A stretch of DNA of 64,000 nt from positions 1-64,000 of the forward strand of contig JAKAJH010000010.1 in assembly GCA_021813905.1 (NCBI GenBank). The letters run 5' to 3'. Each line of letters begins with the position of its first letter. Positions within the stretch are counted from its first letter, which is position 1. Shown here in pieces: positions 36,409 through 47,740 of this stretch. A program made the translations under genes and the position numbers. The stretch is from Bacteroidota bacterium. GTDB taxonomy: Bacteria; Bacteroidota; Ignavibacteria; UBA10030. Below the pieces are notes generated by a model. The model was not told where the DNA came from. It ran no database searches and saw nothing but the letters and a program-made list of their open reading frames with translations.

Positions 36409-36443
36409 GGAGAACACGAAGGCCGGACGTTCTGTCCGGCCTT
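36409..36443 (-). terminator. Terminator between lipoprotein and Spy-like genes
   Basis: Perfect 10-bp stem AAGGCCGGAC/GTCCGGCCTT with a 5-base loop (36419-36443), 25 bases after the lipoprotein stop. The minus-strand tail CGTGTTCTCC is only partly T-rich. Confidence 0.7.
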
Positions 36444-36468
36444 TGTGTCAAATCTGCAAAACCGCGAT

Positions 36469-37170
36469 TCACCATGTCCCGACGGGGGCCGAAGCGCCCG
36501 GCGTGGGATACGTATAGAAGGCCCCGTGACCATCGACAGCCCACACCCAACGCTCGGTCAGGGTGGCAGTTCCGTCGTAGTAGTTGAGCTCGCCCGATTT
36601 GTCCGTCCGCGACGTGATCGTCATCCGGTGCTGGACCGTGGTGCCCGCCATATCGTCCAACGTCCCGGTCAGGGTGCCGTTGGCATCCGTCGACCAGGTG
36701 AACTTCACGGACGTCGTGTCATTGTATCCGTAGATTGTCCAGTTGCCGGTCTTCCCGTCAGCGCTGGTCGTTCCGTACCACATTTGGAAGTTGTTGTACG
36801 TATACTGTCCGTCGCTGCCGTTGAGCATTAGCGACCACGTATAACTCCCGTCGTTCTGAAGCGTGGCGGTAAAGGTTTCCGTCAAACCGCCCGCCGCGTA
36901 CGTCCAGGTCCACGTATTGCCGGAGTTGTTCGCGGGAAGCGCGCTGAAGATCGTTCCCTGAGCGAAGAAGGCATTGACTCCCTGCACCTGACCACGCGCC
37001 GCCTGAGCGTACTGGTTCGTCGTGGTATCCGGAATGGATGTCTGGATCTGGATGACGGGGACGTTCGGCTTCGAACCCGCACCCGGACTGGTGGGATTGT
37101 CGGTCTTCTTGTCGCAACCGGTCAGCGCCAGCAAAGCCACAGCGGCAACGACTGCAAACAGCTTCTTCAT
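36469..37170 (-). CDS. Putative lipoprotein, function unknown
   Basis: 233 residues. Lipoprotein signal peptide with lipobox LALTGC (Cys at residue 19). The mature protein is beta-rich with many Thr, Tyr and Trp residues and repeated strand patterns (WTWTYAAGGLTETFTATL, GSYTWSLMLNGSDGQYTYN, WTIYGYNDTTSVKFTWS), suggesting a lipocalin-like or small barrel fold. GAGGAGTC is just before ATG at 37170. Not recognised beyond this. Confidence 0.78.
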   Translation of the reverse strand: MKKLFAVVAAVALLALTGCDKKTDNPTSPGAGSKPNVPVIQIQTSIPDTTTNQYAQAARGQVQGVNAFFAQGTIFSALPANNSGNTWTWTYAAGGLTETFTATLQNDGSYTWSLMLNGSDGQYTYNNFQMWYGTTSADGKTGNWTIYGYNDTTSVKFTWSTDANGTLTGTLDDMAGTTVQHRMTITSRTDKSGELNYYDGTATLTERWVWAVDGHGAFYTYPTPGASAPVGTW

Positions 37171-37498
37171 GTGACTCCTCCTGAGTGTGTGACGAATGAA
37201 TTGCATGCGGGCATCCTCACAGCGGCAGTGCAGCCACGGGACCCCAGCACACATCAACCCGATGACCGGAACGAGCAGATCCGCTGAGATGAACGGACGA
37301 TGTGGCAGCGCAGATCATCCCGATTCCTGCCGACTCTTCTGAAACGACTGCGACCAATATTGGATATTCAGACAACAGATGCAATCATCGCGTGCTCGCC
37401 GCGAGCTCTTTCGTTCCATTCGTGACTTTGGTCACGCGCCCGTCCGGCCGCCGTCGATCGCCGATAGTACGCCCCGTCCATTCTCCCCGGCGTCGCAC
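37171..37498. other. 328-base intergenic region, no gene seen
   Basis: Between the lipoprotein start and the ispG stop. It holds the lipoprotein promoter region. Only small symmetric words were found: CCAATATTGG at 37354-37363 and a 6-bp hairpin CGTGAC/GTCACG at 37421-37436. No convincing promoter, RNA gene or short ORF. Confidence 0.6.
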
Positions 37499-38590
37499 TC
37501 ACGGTTCCGGCTGGAATTTCTCCACTTCCTCCAGAATCGTCTGTACAATATCCCCTTCCTTCACGCGCTTGATCATCTGCCCTTTCCGGTAGAGGATACC
37601 GACTCCCTTCCCTGCCGCGATGCCGATGTCGGCCGCGCTGGCTTCCCCGGGACCGTTCACGGCGCAGCCCAGGACCGCGATGGAGACCGGCTTCTTCATG
37701 CCGGCCAGTTTTTCCTCCAGCTGTCCCATGATCCCGAAGATATCCACTTCCAGCCGTCCGCAGGTGGGGCATGCGATCAACTCGACGCTGCGCGAGGCGA
37801 GACTGAGCGAGCGGAGAATCTCCTTTCCCACCTCCACCTCTTTGACCGGATCGTCTGTGAGGGAGACGCGGATCGTATCGCCGATTCCCCCGGAGAGCAA
37901 GGAGCCGATCCCCACGGCGGATTTGACCGTGCCGACTCGGGTCGTTCCGGCTTCCGTCACGCCCAGGTGCAGCGGAATGTCGGTGCGGGCCGCGACCAGC
38001 CGGTACGCTTCGATCATGAGCTTCACGTCGGTGGACTTGACGGAGATGACGATGTCCGTGAAGTTGAACTCGTCGCAGATACCCACATGGCGCATGGCGC
38101 TCTCGTAGAGCGCTTCGGCGGTCGGATAGCCGTGCTGTTCGAGAATATCCTGCTCAAGCGATCCCGAATTGACGCCGATGCGGATCGGGATGCCCCGCTC
38201 TTTCGCCGCGGTGAGCACCTGACGAATGCGGTCCTTCGAGCCGATATTGCCGGGATTGAGCCGTACCTTCGCGACGCCGGCTTCGATGGCCTTCAGCGCG
38301 AAGACATGGTTGAAATGAATGTCCGCAACGATCGGCACCGGAGACTGCCGGACGATCTCCGGCATGGCCGCCGCCGCTTCCTTGTCGTTCACCGTCACGC
38401 GGACGATATCCGCGCCCGCCTCCGCGGCGAGCCGGATCTGCGCGACCGTCGCCGCCGCATCATCGGTCTTCGTCTTCGTCATCGTCTGCACCGAGATCGG
38501 CGCATCACCGCCGATCTTCACGCCGCCGACGTTCACCTGCCGCGTCTTCCGCCGGATGCCGACCCTGTACGTCTCGTGATGTTCGATCAT
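37499..38590 (-). CDS. ispG: 4-Hydroxy-3-methylbut-2-enyl diphosphate synthase
   Basis: 4Fe-4S enzyme of the MEP isoprenoid pathway, 363 residues. TIM-barrel part begins YRVGIRRKTRQVNVGGVKIGG, with KVRLNPGNIGS; the C-terminal cluster ligands are in ACPTCGRLEVD (two Cys) and GCAVNGPGEA (third Cys and Glu). This is the short, two-domain form; many Bacteroidota and Chlorobiota have a longer version with an inserted domain. Supplies precursors to the prenyl-lipid genes in the window. Confidence 0.96.
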   Translation of the reverse strand: MIEHHETYRVGIRRKTRQVNVGGVKIGGDAPISVQTMTKTKTDDAAATVAQIRLAAEAGADIVRVTVNDKEAAAAMPEIVRQSPVPIVADIHFNHVFALKAIEAGVAKVRLNPGNIGSKDRIRQVLTAAKERGIPIRIGVNSGSLEQDILEQHGYPTAEALYESAMRHVGICDEFNFTDIVISVKSTDVKLMIEAYRLVAARTDIPLHLGVTEAGTTRVGTVKSAVGIGSLLSGGIGDTIRVSLTDDPVKEVEVGKEILRSLSLASRSVELIACPTCGRLEVDIFGIMGQLEEKLAGMKKPVSIAVLGCAVNGPGEASAADIGIAAGKGVGILYRKGQMIKRVKEGDIVQTILEEVEKFQPEP

Positions 38591-38622
38591 CGTTCGCCCC
38601 GGTCCTCTTCCGTCGCCGCGCG

Positions 38623-39534
38623 TCAGTTCATCCGCTTCCCGGCTTCGAAGAGGATCTTCTTCTCCTCCTCGGTGAGACTCTGGTAACCGCTGTGGCTGAT
38701 CTTGTCAAGGATCTCGTCGATCCGTTTCTGGAAATCATCCTGCGGCGGGGGCGGTGTCTGCGCGCTGCCGTCCCGGATATCGAACACCTTCGCGTCGACC
38801 ACATCGGGCGTGCGCGGAGGCGCGGGACGCTGAAAGCGGGACCGCCAGTTGCCAAACGACCAGGACGGTCGGACGCCGCCCAGCCGTCGCCGGTCGATCA
38901 GGATGTACACGTAGCCGGCCAGCGCTCCGCCCAGATGGGCAAGGTTGGCAATGTTGCTGTTGCCGCCGACCGAGAGCACACCAAGAACGATCAGGAAGGC
39001 GACGAAGTACTTCACTTTGATCGGGATCAGGAAATAGAAATAGATCAGGCGGTCGGGGAACATCGTGGCGAACGCCACCATGACGCCGAACACCGCGCCC
39101 GACGCGCCGATCGTCGGACCGAGCGTCGGTTCAAAGATCGGCGAGAGAAGCAGCTGCGACAACCCTGCGATGGCGCCGCATGTCAGGTAGAAGATCAGGA
39201 GCTTGCGCGATCCCCAGACGTGCTCCACTTCCATGCCGAACATCCAAACGCCGAACACCATATTGAAGAAGAGGTGCCAGAAGTCCCAGTGCATGAACTG
39301 ATACGTGATAAGCTGCCAGGGCATGAATCCATGGCCGAGCGGCATCAGCGCGAAGTACTCATTCAGGACCGGATAGAGCGACGAGCCGTTGAAGGTGAAT
39401 CCTTCCAGCGCGTGCAGAAGCAGGAACACCGCAGTGTTTGCGATCAGCAGGCCTTTGATGACGGGCGGAAAGAAGGTGAACCCGCCGAACATCGAAGGAC
39501 GATAGTAGTTGCCCTGATTGCCGTAGCCAGCCAT
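38623..39534 (-). CDS. Rhomboid-family intramembrane serine protease
   Basis: 303 residues. Six membrane helices in the first 200 residues, catalytic Ser in [14 protein letters not shown] and His in [11 protein letters not shown]; the WR-like loop motif region is [19 protein letters not shown]. The cytoplasmic C-terminus of about 95 residues is polar and ends in a helical segment ([20 protein letters not shown], then LTEEEKKIL) common to FCB rhomboids. Substrate unknown. Confidence 0.92.
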   Translation of the reverse strand: MAGYGNQGNYYRPSMFGGFTFFPPVIKGLLIANTAVFLLLHALEGFTFNGSSLYPVLNEYFALMPLGHGFMPWQLITYQFMHWDFWHLFFNMVFGVWMFGMEVEHVWGSRKLLIFYLTCGAIAGLSQLLLSPIFEPTLGPTIGASGAVFGVMVAFATMFPDRLIYFYFLIPIKVKYFVAFLIVLGVLSVGGNSNIANLAHLGGALAGYVYILIDRRRLGGVRPSWSFGNWRSRFQRPAPPRTPDVVDAKVFDIRDGSAQTPPPPQDDFQKRIDEILDKISHSGYQSLTEEEKKILFEAGKRMN

Positions 39535-39551
39535 AATTGTCCGATCTCATC

Positions 39552-39603
39552 AGAAAATAAAGAAGCTTCCGGCCTTCAGCGCAACGCCGCCAGCCGAAAG
39601 CTT
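39552..39603 (-). terminator. Intrinsic terminator of gap-pgk
   Basis: Minus-strand AAGCTTTCGGC (39603-39593) pairs with GCCGGAAGCTT (39573-39563), 11 bp with one G-U, followed by CTTTATTTTC. Confidence 0.75.
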
Positions 39604-39621
39604 TCGAAGATTTCGTGTTCG

Positions 39622-40890
39622 TTACTTCGCGTCGTTCAACGCCGCCACGCCGGGGAGCACCTTCCCCTCCAGATACTCGAGGGACGCTCCGCCGCCGGTC
39701 GACACATGCGATACGTTGTTCGCGAGACCCGCCTGCGCGATCGCCGATGCCGAGTCGCCGCCGCCCACGATCGTCACCGCGCCGGTCTTGGTTGCGTCGG
39801 CCAGCGCCTGAGCGACCGCCATGGTGCCCTTGGCGAAATTCGGCATCTCAAAGACACCCATCGGGCCGTTCCAGACCACCGTCTTCGCCTTCCGGATCTC
39901 GGCGGCGAATGCATCGACCGTCGCCGGACCAATGTCCACGCCCGCCCAACCGGCCGGGATCGCCTTCACCGGAACGACCTTCGTCGCCGCGGCATTGTCG
40001 AACTTGTCCGCCACCAGGCAGTCGGTCGGCAGCAGGAGCCGCACGTTCTTCGCCTTTGCGGTCTCCAGGATCTGCCGGGCCAGGTCGATCTTATCCTCTT
40101 CCAACAACGACTTGCCGATTTCCATTCCCTGAGCCTTGCAGAAGGTGAACATCATGCCGCCGCCGATCAGCAGGGCATCCACCCTGGTCATCAGATTCTG
40201 GATCACATCGATCTTGCCGGAGATCTCGGCGCCGCCGATGATGGCCACGTACGGCTTGGCGGGATTCTCGATGGCTTTGCTCAGGTACGCCAGCTCCTTT
40301 TCCATCAGGAAACCCGCGACGGCCGGCAGGAAGTGCGCTACAGTCTCGGTGGAGGCATGAGCCCGGTGCGCGCTGCCGAAGGCGTCGTTCACGTACACAT
40401 CGCCGTACGCCGCGAGCGCCTTTGCCATCTTTTCCCGGTCCGCCGCATCCTTGGCGGTCTCCTCCTTGTGGAAGCGGGTATTCTCCAGCATCAGCACCTC
40501 GCCGTTGCCGAGGCCGTCCACCATCGCTTTGGTCTCGTCGCCGATGGCGGCGGGCGCGAGCTTCACGGGCCGGCCGAGGAGCGCCGAAAGACGCTCCACG
40601 ATCGGCTTCATCCGGTGCTTGCCTTCGATGTACTTCGCCCCGTCAAACGGTTTTCCGTCCTTCTCGGCCTTCTCTTTCGCCTTCTGTGTATCCTTCTTCG
40701 GATCGCCCAGATGCGACATGAGGACCAGATACTTCGGCTTCTGCTGCAGGACGTACTGGATCGTCGGCAGCGCCGCCCGGATCCGAATATCATCCTGAAT
40801 GACACCGTTCTTCAACGGGACGTTGAAGTCGACGCGCATCAGCACGCGCTTGCCCGTGAGGGTGATGTCACGGACGGTCTTCTTGTTCAT
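39622..40890 (-). CDS. pgk: Phosphoglycerate kinase
   Basis: Glycolytic ATP-forming enzyme, 422 residues. N-terminal domain [14 protein letters not shown] and MSHLGDPK; nucleotide domain [43 protein letters not shown] and [11 protein letters not shown]. Slightly longer than usual because of a lysine-rich insert around residues 61-75 ([16 protein letters not shown]). Co-transcribed with gap 27 bases upstream. Confidence 0.97.
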   Translation of the reverse strand: MNKKTVRDITLTGKRVLMRVDFNVPLKNGVIQDDIRIRAALPTIQYVLQQKPKYLVLMSHLGDPKKDTQKAKEKAEKDGKPFDGAKYIEGKHRMKPIVERLSALLGRPVKLAPAAIGDETKAMVDGLGNGEVLMLENTRFHKEETAKDAADREKMAKALAAYGDVYVNDAFGSAHRAHASTETVAHFLPAVAGFLMEKELAYLSKAIENPAKPYVAIIGGAEISGKIDVIQNLMTRVDALLIGGGMMFTFCKAQGMEIGKSLLEEDKIDLARQILETAKAKNVRLLLPTDCLVADKFDNAAATKVVPVKAIPAGWAGVDIGPATVDAFAAEIRKAKTVVWNGPMGVFEMPNFAKGTMAVAQALADATKTGAVTIVGGGDSASAIAQAGLANNVSHVSTGGGASLEYLEGKVLPGVAALNDAK

Positions 40891-40917
40891 CGTCAGCCTC
40901 GCAGACGTGGGACGCGG

Positions 40918-41997
<1,080 letters not shown>

Positions 41998-42195
41998 TCA
42001 ATCTTAAGAACAGCGTGATTCCGAAGTTCGGATACTGTTGAAAAGTTAGACAGAAATGGAACGAAAAGCAATCGCGGGGATGGTCCTCGTGCGCCGGTGA
42101 TCGAGTGAGTGAACGCGCACGTTGGTTTGCTTCTTCCGCCTCTTCCGGCTACTTTGATCGTCGCATCGCGACCATATCCTCCCGGATGTTCTGAC

Positions 42196-43218
42196 ATGCG
42201 CCCTGATATCGAGCAACTCATCAAAACGCTTCGCCGCGGTAAAGGCTCACACATCCCTCTCGTGGAATTGGGAGTTCACCCGCTCGTGAAGGAACGGTAC
42301 ATCGGTCGGAAGATCGCCACGCTCGCCGACGATATCGAATTCTGGCACCGCGCGGGATATGACTACACCAAGATCCAACCCGCCGCGGATTTCAATCCCG
42401 GCAAGATCGGGCTCTCCGACAACGTGACGTACAACGATGACGGAACGGTGTTCCGCAAGTGGGCTTCCGAGAAAAAGGGCGTGATCTCCTCGTGGGATGA
42501 TTTTGAACGATATCGGTTCCCGCGCGCCGAGGATTTCGACTACTCGCGCTTCGAGCAGGTGCGACGGCTGCTCCCCGACGGGATGGGCGTCATCGGTCAG
42601 TACGGCGACATCTTCACGATGACCTGGGAGATGATGGGATTCGAGCGGTTCTCCATCGCGCTCTTCGAACAACCGGATCTTGTCCGGGCGCTGAATGACA
42701 AGGTTGGCGCGCTCGTGTTGAGCATGTTCGAGTACTTCGCGCAATCGGACGCCGTGGACATTCTCTGGATCTCGGACGACATCGCCTACACCAACGGATT
42801 GCTGGTTTCGCCTGACACGCTCGAAGAGCTCTTCTTCCCCTGGCTGAAGAAGATCGGCGACCTGGCGCGCGCTGCTCACAAGCCGCTGATGTATCACACG
42901 GACGGCGTGCTCTGGGATGTCTTTGACCGCATAATCGGGTGCGGCGTGGACGCCATTCATCCGTTGGAGCCGAAAGCCATGGCCATTGCCGAGGTGAAGC
43001 AGAAGGTGGGGGACCGGCTCTGCCTGATCGGCCACGTCGATGTGGATCTGCTGGCCCGTGGGACGCCGGAGCAGGTGCGCGCGCAGGTGCGGAAGAACAT
43101 CGATGAAGCCGCATCCAACGGAGGATACTGCATCGGGTCGGGCAACAGCGTGCCGGAATATGCGAAGTATGAAAACTATCTCGCAATGCTTGATGCCGCT
43201 CGGGAATTCGGCGGCTGA
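42196..43218 (+). CDS. Uroporphyrinogen decarboxylase-family protein (methyltransferase-like)
   Basis: 340 residues. TIM-barrel of the UroD/MtaA-like superfamily: HIPLVELGVHPLVKERYIGR, MTWEMMGFERFSIALFEQP, DILWISDDIAYTNGLLVSP, LMYHTDGVLWDVFDRIIGCG and CLIGHVDVDLLARGTPEQV. It lacks the classic HemE opening (PVWxMRQAGRY), so it is not haem-pathway HemE; related proteins handle corrinoid-bound methyl groups or unknown substrates. Monocistronic, divergent from gap. Confidence 0.82.
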   Translation: MRPDIEQLIKTLRRGKGSHIPLVELGVHPLVKERYIGRKIATLADDIEFWHRAGYDYTKIQPAADFNPGKIGLSDNVTYNDDGTVFRKWASEKKGVISSWDDFERYRFPRAEDFDYSRFEQVRRLLPDGMGVIGQYGDIFTMTWEMMGFERFSIALFEQPDLVRALNDKVGALVLSMFEYFAQSDAVDILWISDDIAYTNGLLVSPDTLEELFFPWLKKIGDLARAAHKPLMYHTDGVLWDVFDRIIGCGVDAIHPLEPKAMAIAEVKQKVGDRLCLIGHVDVDLLARGTPEQVRAQVRKNIDEAASNGGYCIGSGNSVPEYAKYENYLAMLDAAREFGG

Positions 43219-43227
43219 ACGTGCGAG

Positions 43228-43240
43228 GCACCTTAGGTGC
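43228..43240. repeat. Palindrome GCACCTTAGGTGC between convergent genes
   Basis: Six-base arms around a central T, flanked by further GTGC/GCAC words (43221-43246). Placed between the convergent UroD-like and hydrolase genes; possible weak bidirectional terminator, but no T-tract. Confidence 0.4.
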
Positions 43241-43299
43241 GTGGCACAAAATGATAGAGGGATACGCGGCGGTTGCAGTCTTTTGGGGTGGGGACGGAT

Positions 43300-44121
43300 C
43301 TAGAAAGTCGCGAGGAATTCGACGACAGCTCGATTGAACGCCTCCGCATTCTGTGCGTTCATGCCGTGTGATGCGTTCGGAATGGTCACTCGGCGACAGT
43401 TCGGCAGCGATCTCTCGAGAACGTCGAGGATCATCCCGAACATCTTCGGACTTCGTTCCCCTGCAAGCAGAAGCACTGGCACGGATATTCTGCCCAATTC
43501 CTCAGGCGTCACCGGAGTGAAATACTCCTCCGCCGAGGTTTCAGCGCGCAGTTCCGGCGCGTTCTCAACGAGCCGCCGTCGGGCGGCAGGTGAGTAGCTG
43601 TCGAATGCTCCCGCCCCCATCACTCCGTCAATGAAGAGGCGCACGCCCTCCTCATCCCTCCCCTCACGTAGTGCCTCACGGGCAGGTTCCCACGCACTCC
43701 TCAGGAATTCAGCGAACACTCGCTCCCCAACCTCCGTCTGCTTCAGCAATGGCAATATGGGCGGTTCCGCCAGGATCAACGATCGGGTGCGATCCGGGAA
43801 GTGAGTGGCAAAGACGAGGGAGACGTACGCACCGAACGACCCGCCGACAAGGTGCGCAGCTTCGATCGTGAGATGGTCGAGCAATCTTGCCAGATCGTTC
43901 GCATGGATCAGCGGAGAATACGGCGCTCCCTCATCCGGCGGATGATTCGGAAAGTGGTACCGGCGGCTGTACGCAATCACCCGGTGCCGGCGACCCAACG
44001 GATCCATCTGCGGCTTCCAAGCCCGGTAGTCGCTTGCCGTGCCATGGATCAGCACCACCGGATCGCCCGCTCCATGATCCAGATAATGCAGTTGTGCATC
44101 GCCGAGATCTGCGATTTTCAC
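43300..44121 (-). CDS. Alpha/beta-fold hydrolase
   Basis: 273 residues. Opens with YLDHGAGDPVVLIHGTASD (oxyanion-hole HG), nucleophile elbow LVGGSFGAYVSLVFA, acid region VPVLLLAGERSPKMF and catalytic His in NASHGMNAQN. No signal peptide, so cytoplasmic. Ester or other small-molecule hydrolase; substrate not predictable. 12 bases upstream of it ends comF, so it may be the last gene of the uvrB-comF run. Confidence 0.88.
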   Translation of the reverse strand: MKIADLGDAQLHYLDHGAGDPVVLIHGTASDYRAWKPQMDPLGRRHRVIAYSRRYHFPNHPPDEGAPYSPLIHANDLARLLDHLTIEAAHLVGGSFGAYVSLVFATHFPDRTRSLILAEPPILPLLKQTEVGERVFAEFLRSAWEPAREALREGRDEEGVRLFIDGVMGAGAFDSYSPAARRRLVENAPELRAETSAEEYFTPVTPEELGRISVPVLLLAGERSPKMFGMILDVLERSLPNCRRVTIPNASHGMNAQNAEAFNRAVVEFLATF

Positions 44122-44133
44122 GATTCATCTTCC

Positions 44134-44883
44134 TCAGGTTTGATCGGCGCCATGTTGCGCCAGCGCGATCGATGCCGCGATCACCGCCGTTGCTCCCGCC
44201 TGACGCAGTGCCCGCGCACAGGCTGTGGTGGTCGCTCCGGTCGTGATCACATCGTCCACCAGAAGACACCGCCGCCCATCGATCTGTGTTCGTCGACGAG
44301 AAACGCAGCGAAACGCGTCGTGGACATTCTTTCGACGCTCCTCCACGCCCAACGCCGTCTGTGTGCCCGTGTACCGCGTGCGCACGACCGCATCAGGAAT
44401 CACCGGCCATCCGCAGACGTCCGCGATGCCGCAGGCAATCCGCTCGGACTGATTGTAGCCTCTCTCCCGAAACTTGATCCGGTGCAATGGCACCGGCACA
44501 ACGAGATCGACTACGAGCCCGTGCTGCCGAATGCGTTTCCCCAGTCGTCGGCCCAGTTCCACCGCCAGGCGCTCCATCGACTGATATTTGATCGCGTGCG
44601 CGATCCGCTGAAACGCGCCCCCCTTCTCGAACACGACGCATGCGACAAGATCATCCACAACCTCTTCCGCCCGGAGACGATCACGCGTTTCGCAAAACAG
44701 CGGCAGTTCCCGGTTCACGGCCGTCATGCCGTCCCAGCACTCTGCACAGACCGGCGAAACGCGTTCCGGACTCAAGCACCCGCAGACGATGCAAACCGGA
44801 GGATACAGAAAATCGGCTGCGGTACGAAGTGCGGCTTTCGCAATCCCGATCAGCGAATGATGAACGACATGCAGATCCCCCAT
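44134..44883 (-). CDS. comF: ComF-family phosphoribosyltransferase-like protein
   Basis: 249 residues from ATG at 44883 (GGGGGA upstream); a GTG at 44934 overlapping the uvrB stop would add 17 residues. The N-terminus has a zinc-ribbon: YPPVCIVCGC and CAECWDGM. The C-terminal PRT domain has PRPP loop VDDVITTGATTTACARAL, after DLVVPVPLHRIKFRERGYNQ, the ComF hallmark. Involved in uptake of transforming DNA in some species. Confidence 0.92.
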   Translation of the reverse strand: MGDLHVVHHSLIGIAKAALRTAADFLYPPVCIVCGCLSPERVSPVCAECWDGMTAVNRELPLFCETRDRLRAEEVVDDLVACVVFEKGGAFQRIAHAIKYQSMERLAVELGRRLGKRIRQHGLVVDLVVPVPLHRIKFRERGYNQSERIACGIADVCGWPVIPDAVVRTRYTGTQTALGVEERRKNVHDAFRCVSRRRTQIDGRRCLLVDDVITTGATTTACARALRQAGATAVIAASIALAQHGADQT

Positions 44884-44930
44884 TGATCCCCCATGGCGTG
44901 CCGCTTCTGCTCCCGGCGATTTCCCGACCC

Positions 44931-46958
44931 TCACGCCTTCTTCTTTTGTGATGACTTTTGGAACCGCTCGATCTCATCGCGAAGTTCCGCGGCCCGCTCG
45001 AATTCGAGGTCCTTCGCCGCCCGGTTCATTTCCGCGCGCAGCTCGTCCAGCATGTCCGCCCGCTGCTCGGGCGTCAGATACTTTGCGACCGTCTCGGCGA
45101 CCTGAGCCGGCCGGGAGCGCTGCGAGCGATCGTCGCGCTTCGACTTCACATCGGCAACGGCTGTCGCCGCCAGGATCTCCTCCACCGACTTGTAGATGGT
45201 TTCGGGTCGGATGCCGTGGACCTCGTTGTATTCGAGTTGCTTCGTGCGCCGCCGCCTCGTCTCCCCGATCATCCGTTCCATGGATCCGGTCATGGTGTCC
45301 GCGTACAGGACGACCTTGCCGTTGGCGTTTCGCGCCGTCCGTCCGGCAGTCTGGATGAGCGAGCGCTCGGAGCGGAGAAATCCCTCCTTGTCCGCATCGA
45401 TGATCGCCACGAGCGAAACCTCCGGCAGATCGAGTCCCTCACGCAGCAAATTGACGCCTACGAGCACATCGAACTCGCCCAACCGCAGGTCGCGCAACGT
45501 CTCCACGCGCTCGAGCGCATCGACCTCCGAGTGAATGTAGCGCACCCGGATCCCGATGTTCAGCAGATACTCGGTCAGATCCTCCGCCATCCGCTTGGTC
45601 AGCGTGGTCACGAGCGTACGCTCTTTCCGCTCCGTTCGCGCGCGGATCTCCGCAATGAGATCATCGATCTGGTTCTTGCTCGGGCGGATCTCCACCTCCG
45701 GATCCACGAGACCGGTGGGGCGGATAAGCTGCTCGACCACCACGCCCTTGCACTTCTGCAGCTCGTAGTCGCCCGGCGTGGCGCTGACGAAGATGATCTG
45801 ACCGACCATCGCCTCCCATTCGTCGAAGGTCAGCGGCCGATTATCCAGCGCCGAGGGGAGACGGAAGCCGTACTCCACCAGCGTCGACTTGCGCGACCGG
45901 TCGCCGGCGTACATCGCGCCGATCTGCGGCACCGTCGCGTGCGATTCGTCGATGACGGTCAGAAAGTCTTTCGGGAAGTAGTCGAGCAGGCACGAGGGGC
46001 GCGACCCCGGCGGGCGGGCGGCCAGGTGCCGCGAATAGTTCTCGATGCCCGAGCAGTACCCGACCTCGCGCAGCATCTCCATGTCGAACCGCGTGCGCTG
46101 TTCCAGCCGCTGCGCCTCCACCAGCTTTCCGAGCGATCGCAGTTCCTCCGCACGCTCGCGAAGCTCCGTCCGGATCCCGCCCATGGCGCGTTCGATGGTC
46201 TCGCGCGAGGTGATGAACTGCTTTGCGGGATAAATCATCTCGTATTCCGCCTCGCCCAGAACGCGACCGTCCACCTTGTTGATGTATGAGATCTTTTCAA
46301 TCTCATCACCGAAGAACTCAATGCGTACCGCTTCCTCGTTCTCGTAGCCGGGGATCACTTCCACCACATCCCCCCGTACCCGGAACGTGCCGCGCGCGAA
46401 TTCGTAGTCGTTGCGCGTGTAGAGCAGATCGACCAGCCGGCGCAGAAGCGCCTGACGTCCCAGCCGGTCTCCCTTCTTCAGAAAGAGCGTCTGCCCGATC
46501 CACTCGTCCGGCGCGCCGATGCCGTAGATGCAGCTGACGGAGGCCACGACGATCACGTGCGGATCGCCGCTGAGCAGAGCGCTTGTCGCCCGGAGCCGCA
46601 AACGGTCGATCTCATCGTTGACGGACGAATCCTTGGCGATGTACGTGTCGGACGTGGGGACGTACGCCTCCGGCTGGTAATAATCGTAGTAGCTGATGAA
46701 GAACTCGACCCGGTTCTTCGGAAAGAATCCCTTGAACTCAGCGTAGAGCTGCGCCGCCAGCGTCTTATTATGCGACATCACCAGCACCGGACGGTCGGTC
46801 TGCGCAATGACGTTGGAGATGGTGAAGGTCTTGCCGCTGCCGGTCACGCCCAGCAGCGTCTGAAACGGATCGCCGCGATTCAGGCCGTCGCTCAGCTGCC
46901 GGATGGCCTCAGGCTGGTCGCCGGAAGGACGAAGGTCAGTTATCAGTTGATACGGCAT
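44931..46958 (-). CDS. uvrB: Excinuclease ABC subunit B
   Basis: Nucleotide-excision-repair damage-verification helicase, 675 residues from ATG at 46958 ([19 protein letters not shown]). Walker [11 protein letters not shown], beta-hairpin region [16 protein letters not shown]-type [15 protein letters not shown], motif [11 protein letters not shown] and the C-terminal UvrB/UvrC-binding UVR motif ([21 protein letters not shown]). Complete. Upstream in-frame codons contain no conserved sequence. Confidence 0.97.
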   Translation of the reverse strand: MPYQLITDLRPSGDQPEAIRQLSDGLNRGDPFQTLLGVTGSGKTFTISNVIAQTDRPVLVMSHNKTLAAQLYAEFKGFFPKNRVEFFISYYDYYQPEAYVPTSDTYIAKDSSVNDEIDRLRLRATSALLSGDPHVIVVASVSCIYGIGAPDEWIGQTLFLKKGDRLGRQALLRRLVDLLYTRNDYEFARGTFRVRGDVVEVIPGYENEEAVRIEFFGDEIEKISYINKVDGRVLGEAEYEMIYPAKQFITSRETIERAMGGIRTELRERAEELRSLGKLVEAQRLEQRTRFDMEMLREVGYCSGIENYSRHLAARPPGSRPSCLLDYFPKDFLTVIDESHATVPQIGAMYAGDRSRKSTLVEYGFRLPSALDNRPLTFDEWEAMVGQIIFVSATPGDYELQKCKGVVVEQLIRPTGLVDPEVEIRPSKNQIDDLIAEIRARTERKERTLVTTLTKRMAEDLTEYLLNIGIRVRYIHSEVDALERVETLRDLRLGEFDVLVGVNLLREGLDLPEVSLVAIIDADKEGFLRSERSLIQTAGRTARNANGKVVLYADTMTGSMERMIGETRRRRTKQLEYNEVHGIRPETIYKSVEEILAATAVADVKSKRDDRSQRSRPAQVAETVAKYLTPEQRADMLDELRAEMNRAAKDLEFERAAELRDEIERFQKSSQKKKA

Positions 46959-47042
46959 AATGGGAATAGAGAAATTGAGGTCTCGTCCTGAAATAAGTTG
47001 ACAGATTTGGTCAGGCGGCGTATCGGGCGACGAGGCCGAAAG

Positions 47043-47144
47043 CAATTGACAATTTCCTGTCGTGCCGAGCCACGTTGAAGCTCACGTCCGGTGTATCCGG
47101 CAACAACAGCCAAACCCAATTGACAACTGATTCATTGTCAATTG
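47043..47144. repeat. AT-rich CAATTGACAA repeats and 10-bp inverted repeat
   Basis: CAATTGACAATT at 47043-47054, then an exact inverted repeat CAATTGACAA (47117-47126), 8-base loop, TTGTCAATTG (47135-47144). The last arm overlaps the stop of the unknown gene at 47138. It may serve as its terminator and as a promoter region for uvrB. Confidence 0.6.
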
Positions 47145-47602
47145 GCAATTGGTTTCTCTTCCTTCCCTCCCGTCCGGGCGACGTTGAGGAAGGCATCCCG
47201 GACGAATTCCGCGGCGTTTGCGGCGAAGAGGTCGGGGATCCCCTTCTTCAACTGTTCGTACGCGATCGGCGTTCCCCCGGCGGAGATCGTATAGTTTGGA
47301 TTGACGACTATCGCCCGGGTGGCACCGCCGCACTTGAGTACGACGGTTGCCTTGACGGCCGGGAAGGCCGCCTCGATCGTAGGATTCACCTGGATGGGCA
47401 CGCCAAGCACTTTGAGGTTCTCCAGTGTGTCGCACTCGACCTCCACCCGCTGGGCCTTCATAAACGCCAGGCATTCCTGGATGACCCGACGCGACAGCTG
47501 GGCAACATCGTAGGCGATCATGGTTATCTTCTCACGCTCGGAGACGTATTTTCCCCACTCTTTGACGGTGTTCATCAACAGTGTTTTGGTGGCTTCATTC
47601 AT
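47138..47602 (-). CDS. Conserved-looking hypothetical protein
   Basis: 154 residues from ATG at 47602 (MNEATKTLLMNTVKEWG), with GGGAG upstream. No signal peptide or membrane segment. The N-terminal half is helical and charged; the central part (QVNPTIEAAFPAVKATVVLK, CGGATRAIVVNPNYTISAGG) looks like a beta-sandwich, and the end is helical. Two cysteines. Not recognised. A longer in-frame extension to 47944 crosses the divergent promoter region and is rejected. Codon use is like its neighbours. Confidence 0.65.
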   Translation of the reverse strand: MNEATKTLLMNTVKEWGKYVSEREKITMIAYDVAQLSRRVIQECLAFMKAQRVEVECDTLENLKVLGVPIQVNPTIEAAFPAVKATVVLKCGGATRAIVVNPNYTISAGGTPIAYEQLKKGIPDLFAANAAEFVRDAFLNVARTGGKEEKPIAN

Positions 47603-47740
47603 GGATGATCTCCCGGTTTGACGGGCGGGTGGTCGCGCTCCGTTCCCCTTTATTTCAATATACTTGAGCGCGGGGACGGATTCAACCGGCACCGGTACGC
47701 TTGCCTTCCGCGGGGGCAATCCGTATCTTTGCACCGTCCT

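Noticed and set aside
43219-43299. GTGC/GCAC-rich stretch considered as a CRISPR-like or tandem repeat
   Set aside because: Only one palindromic unit is present, with no spacer-repeat periodicity.
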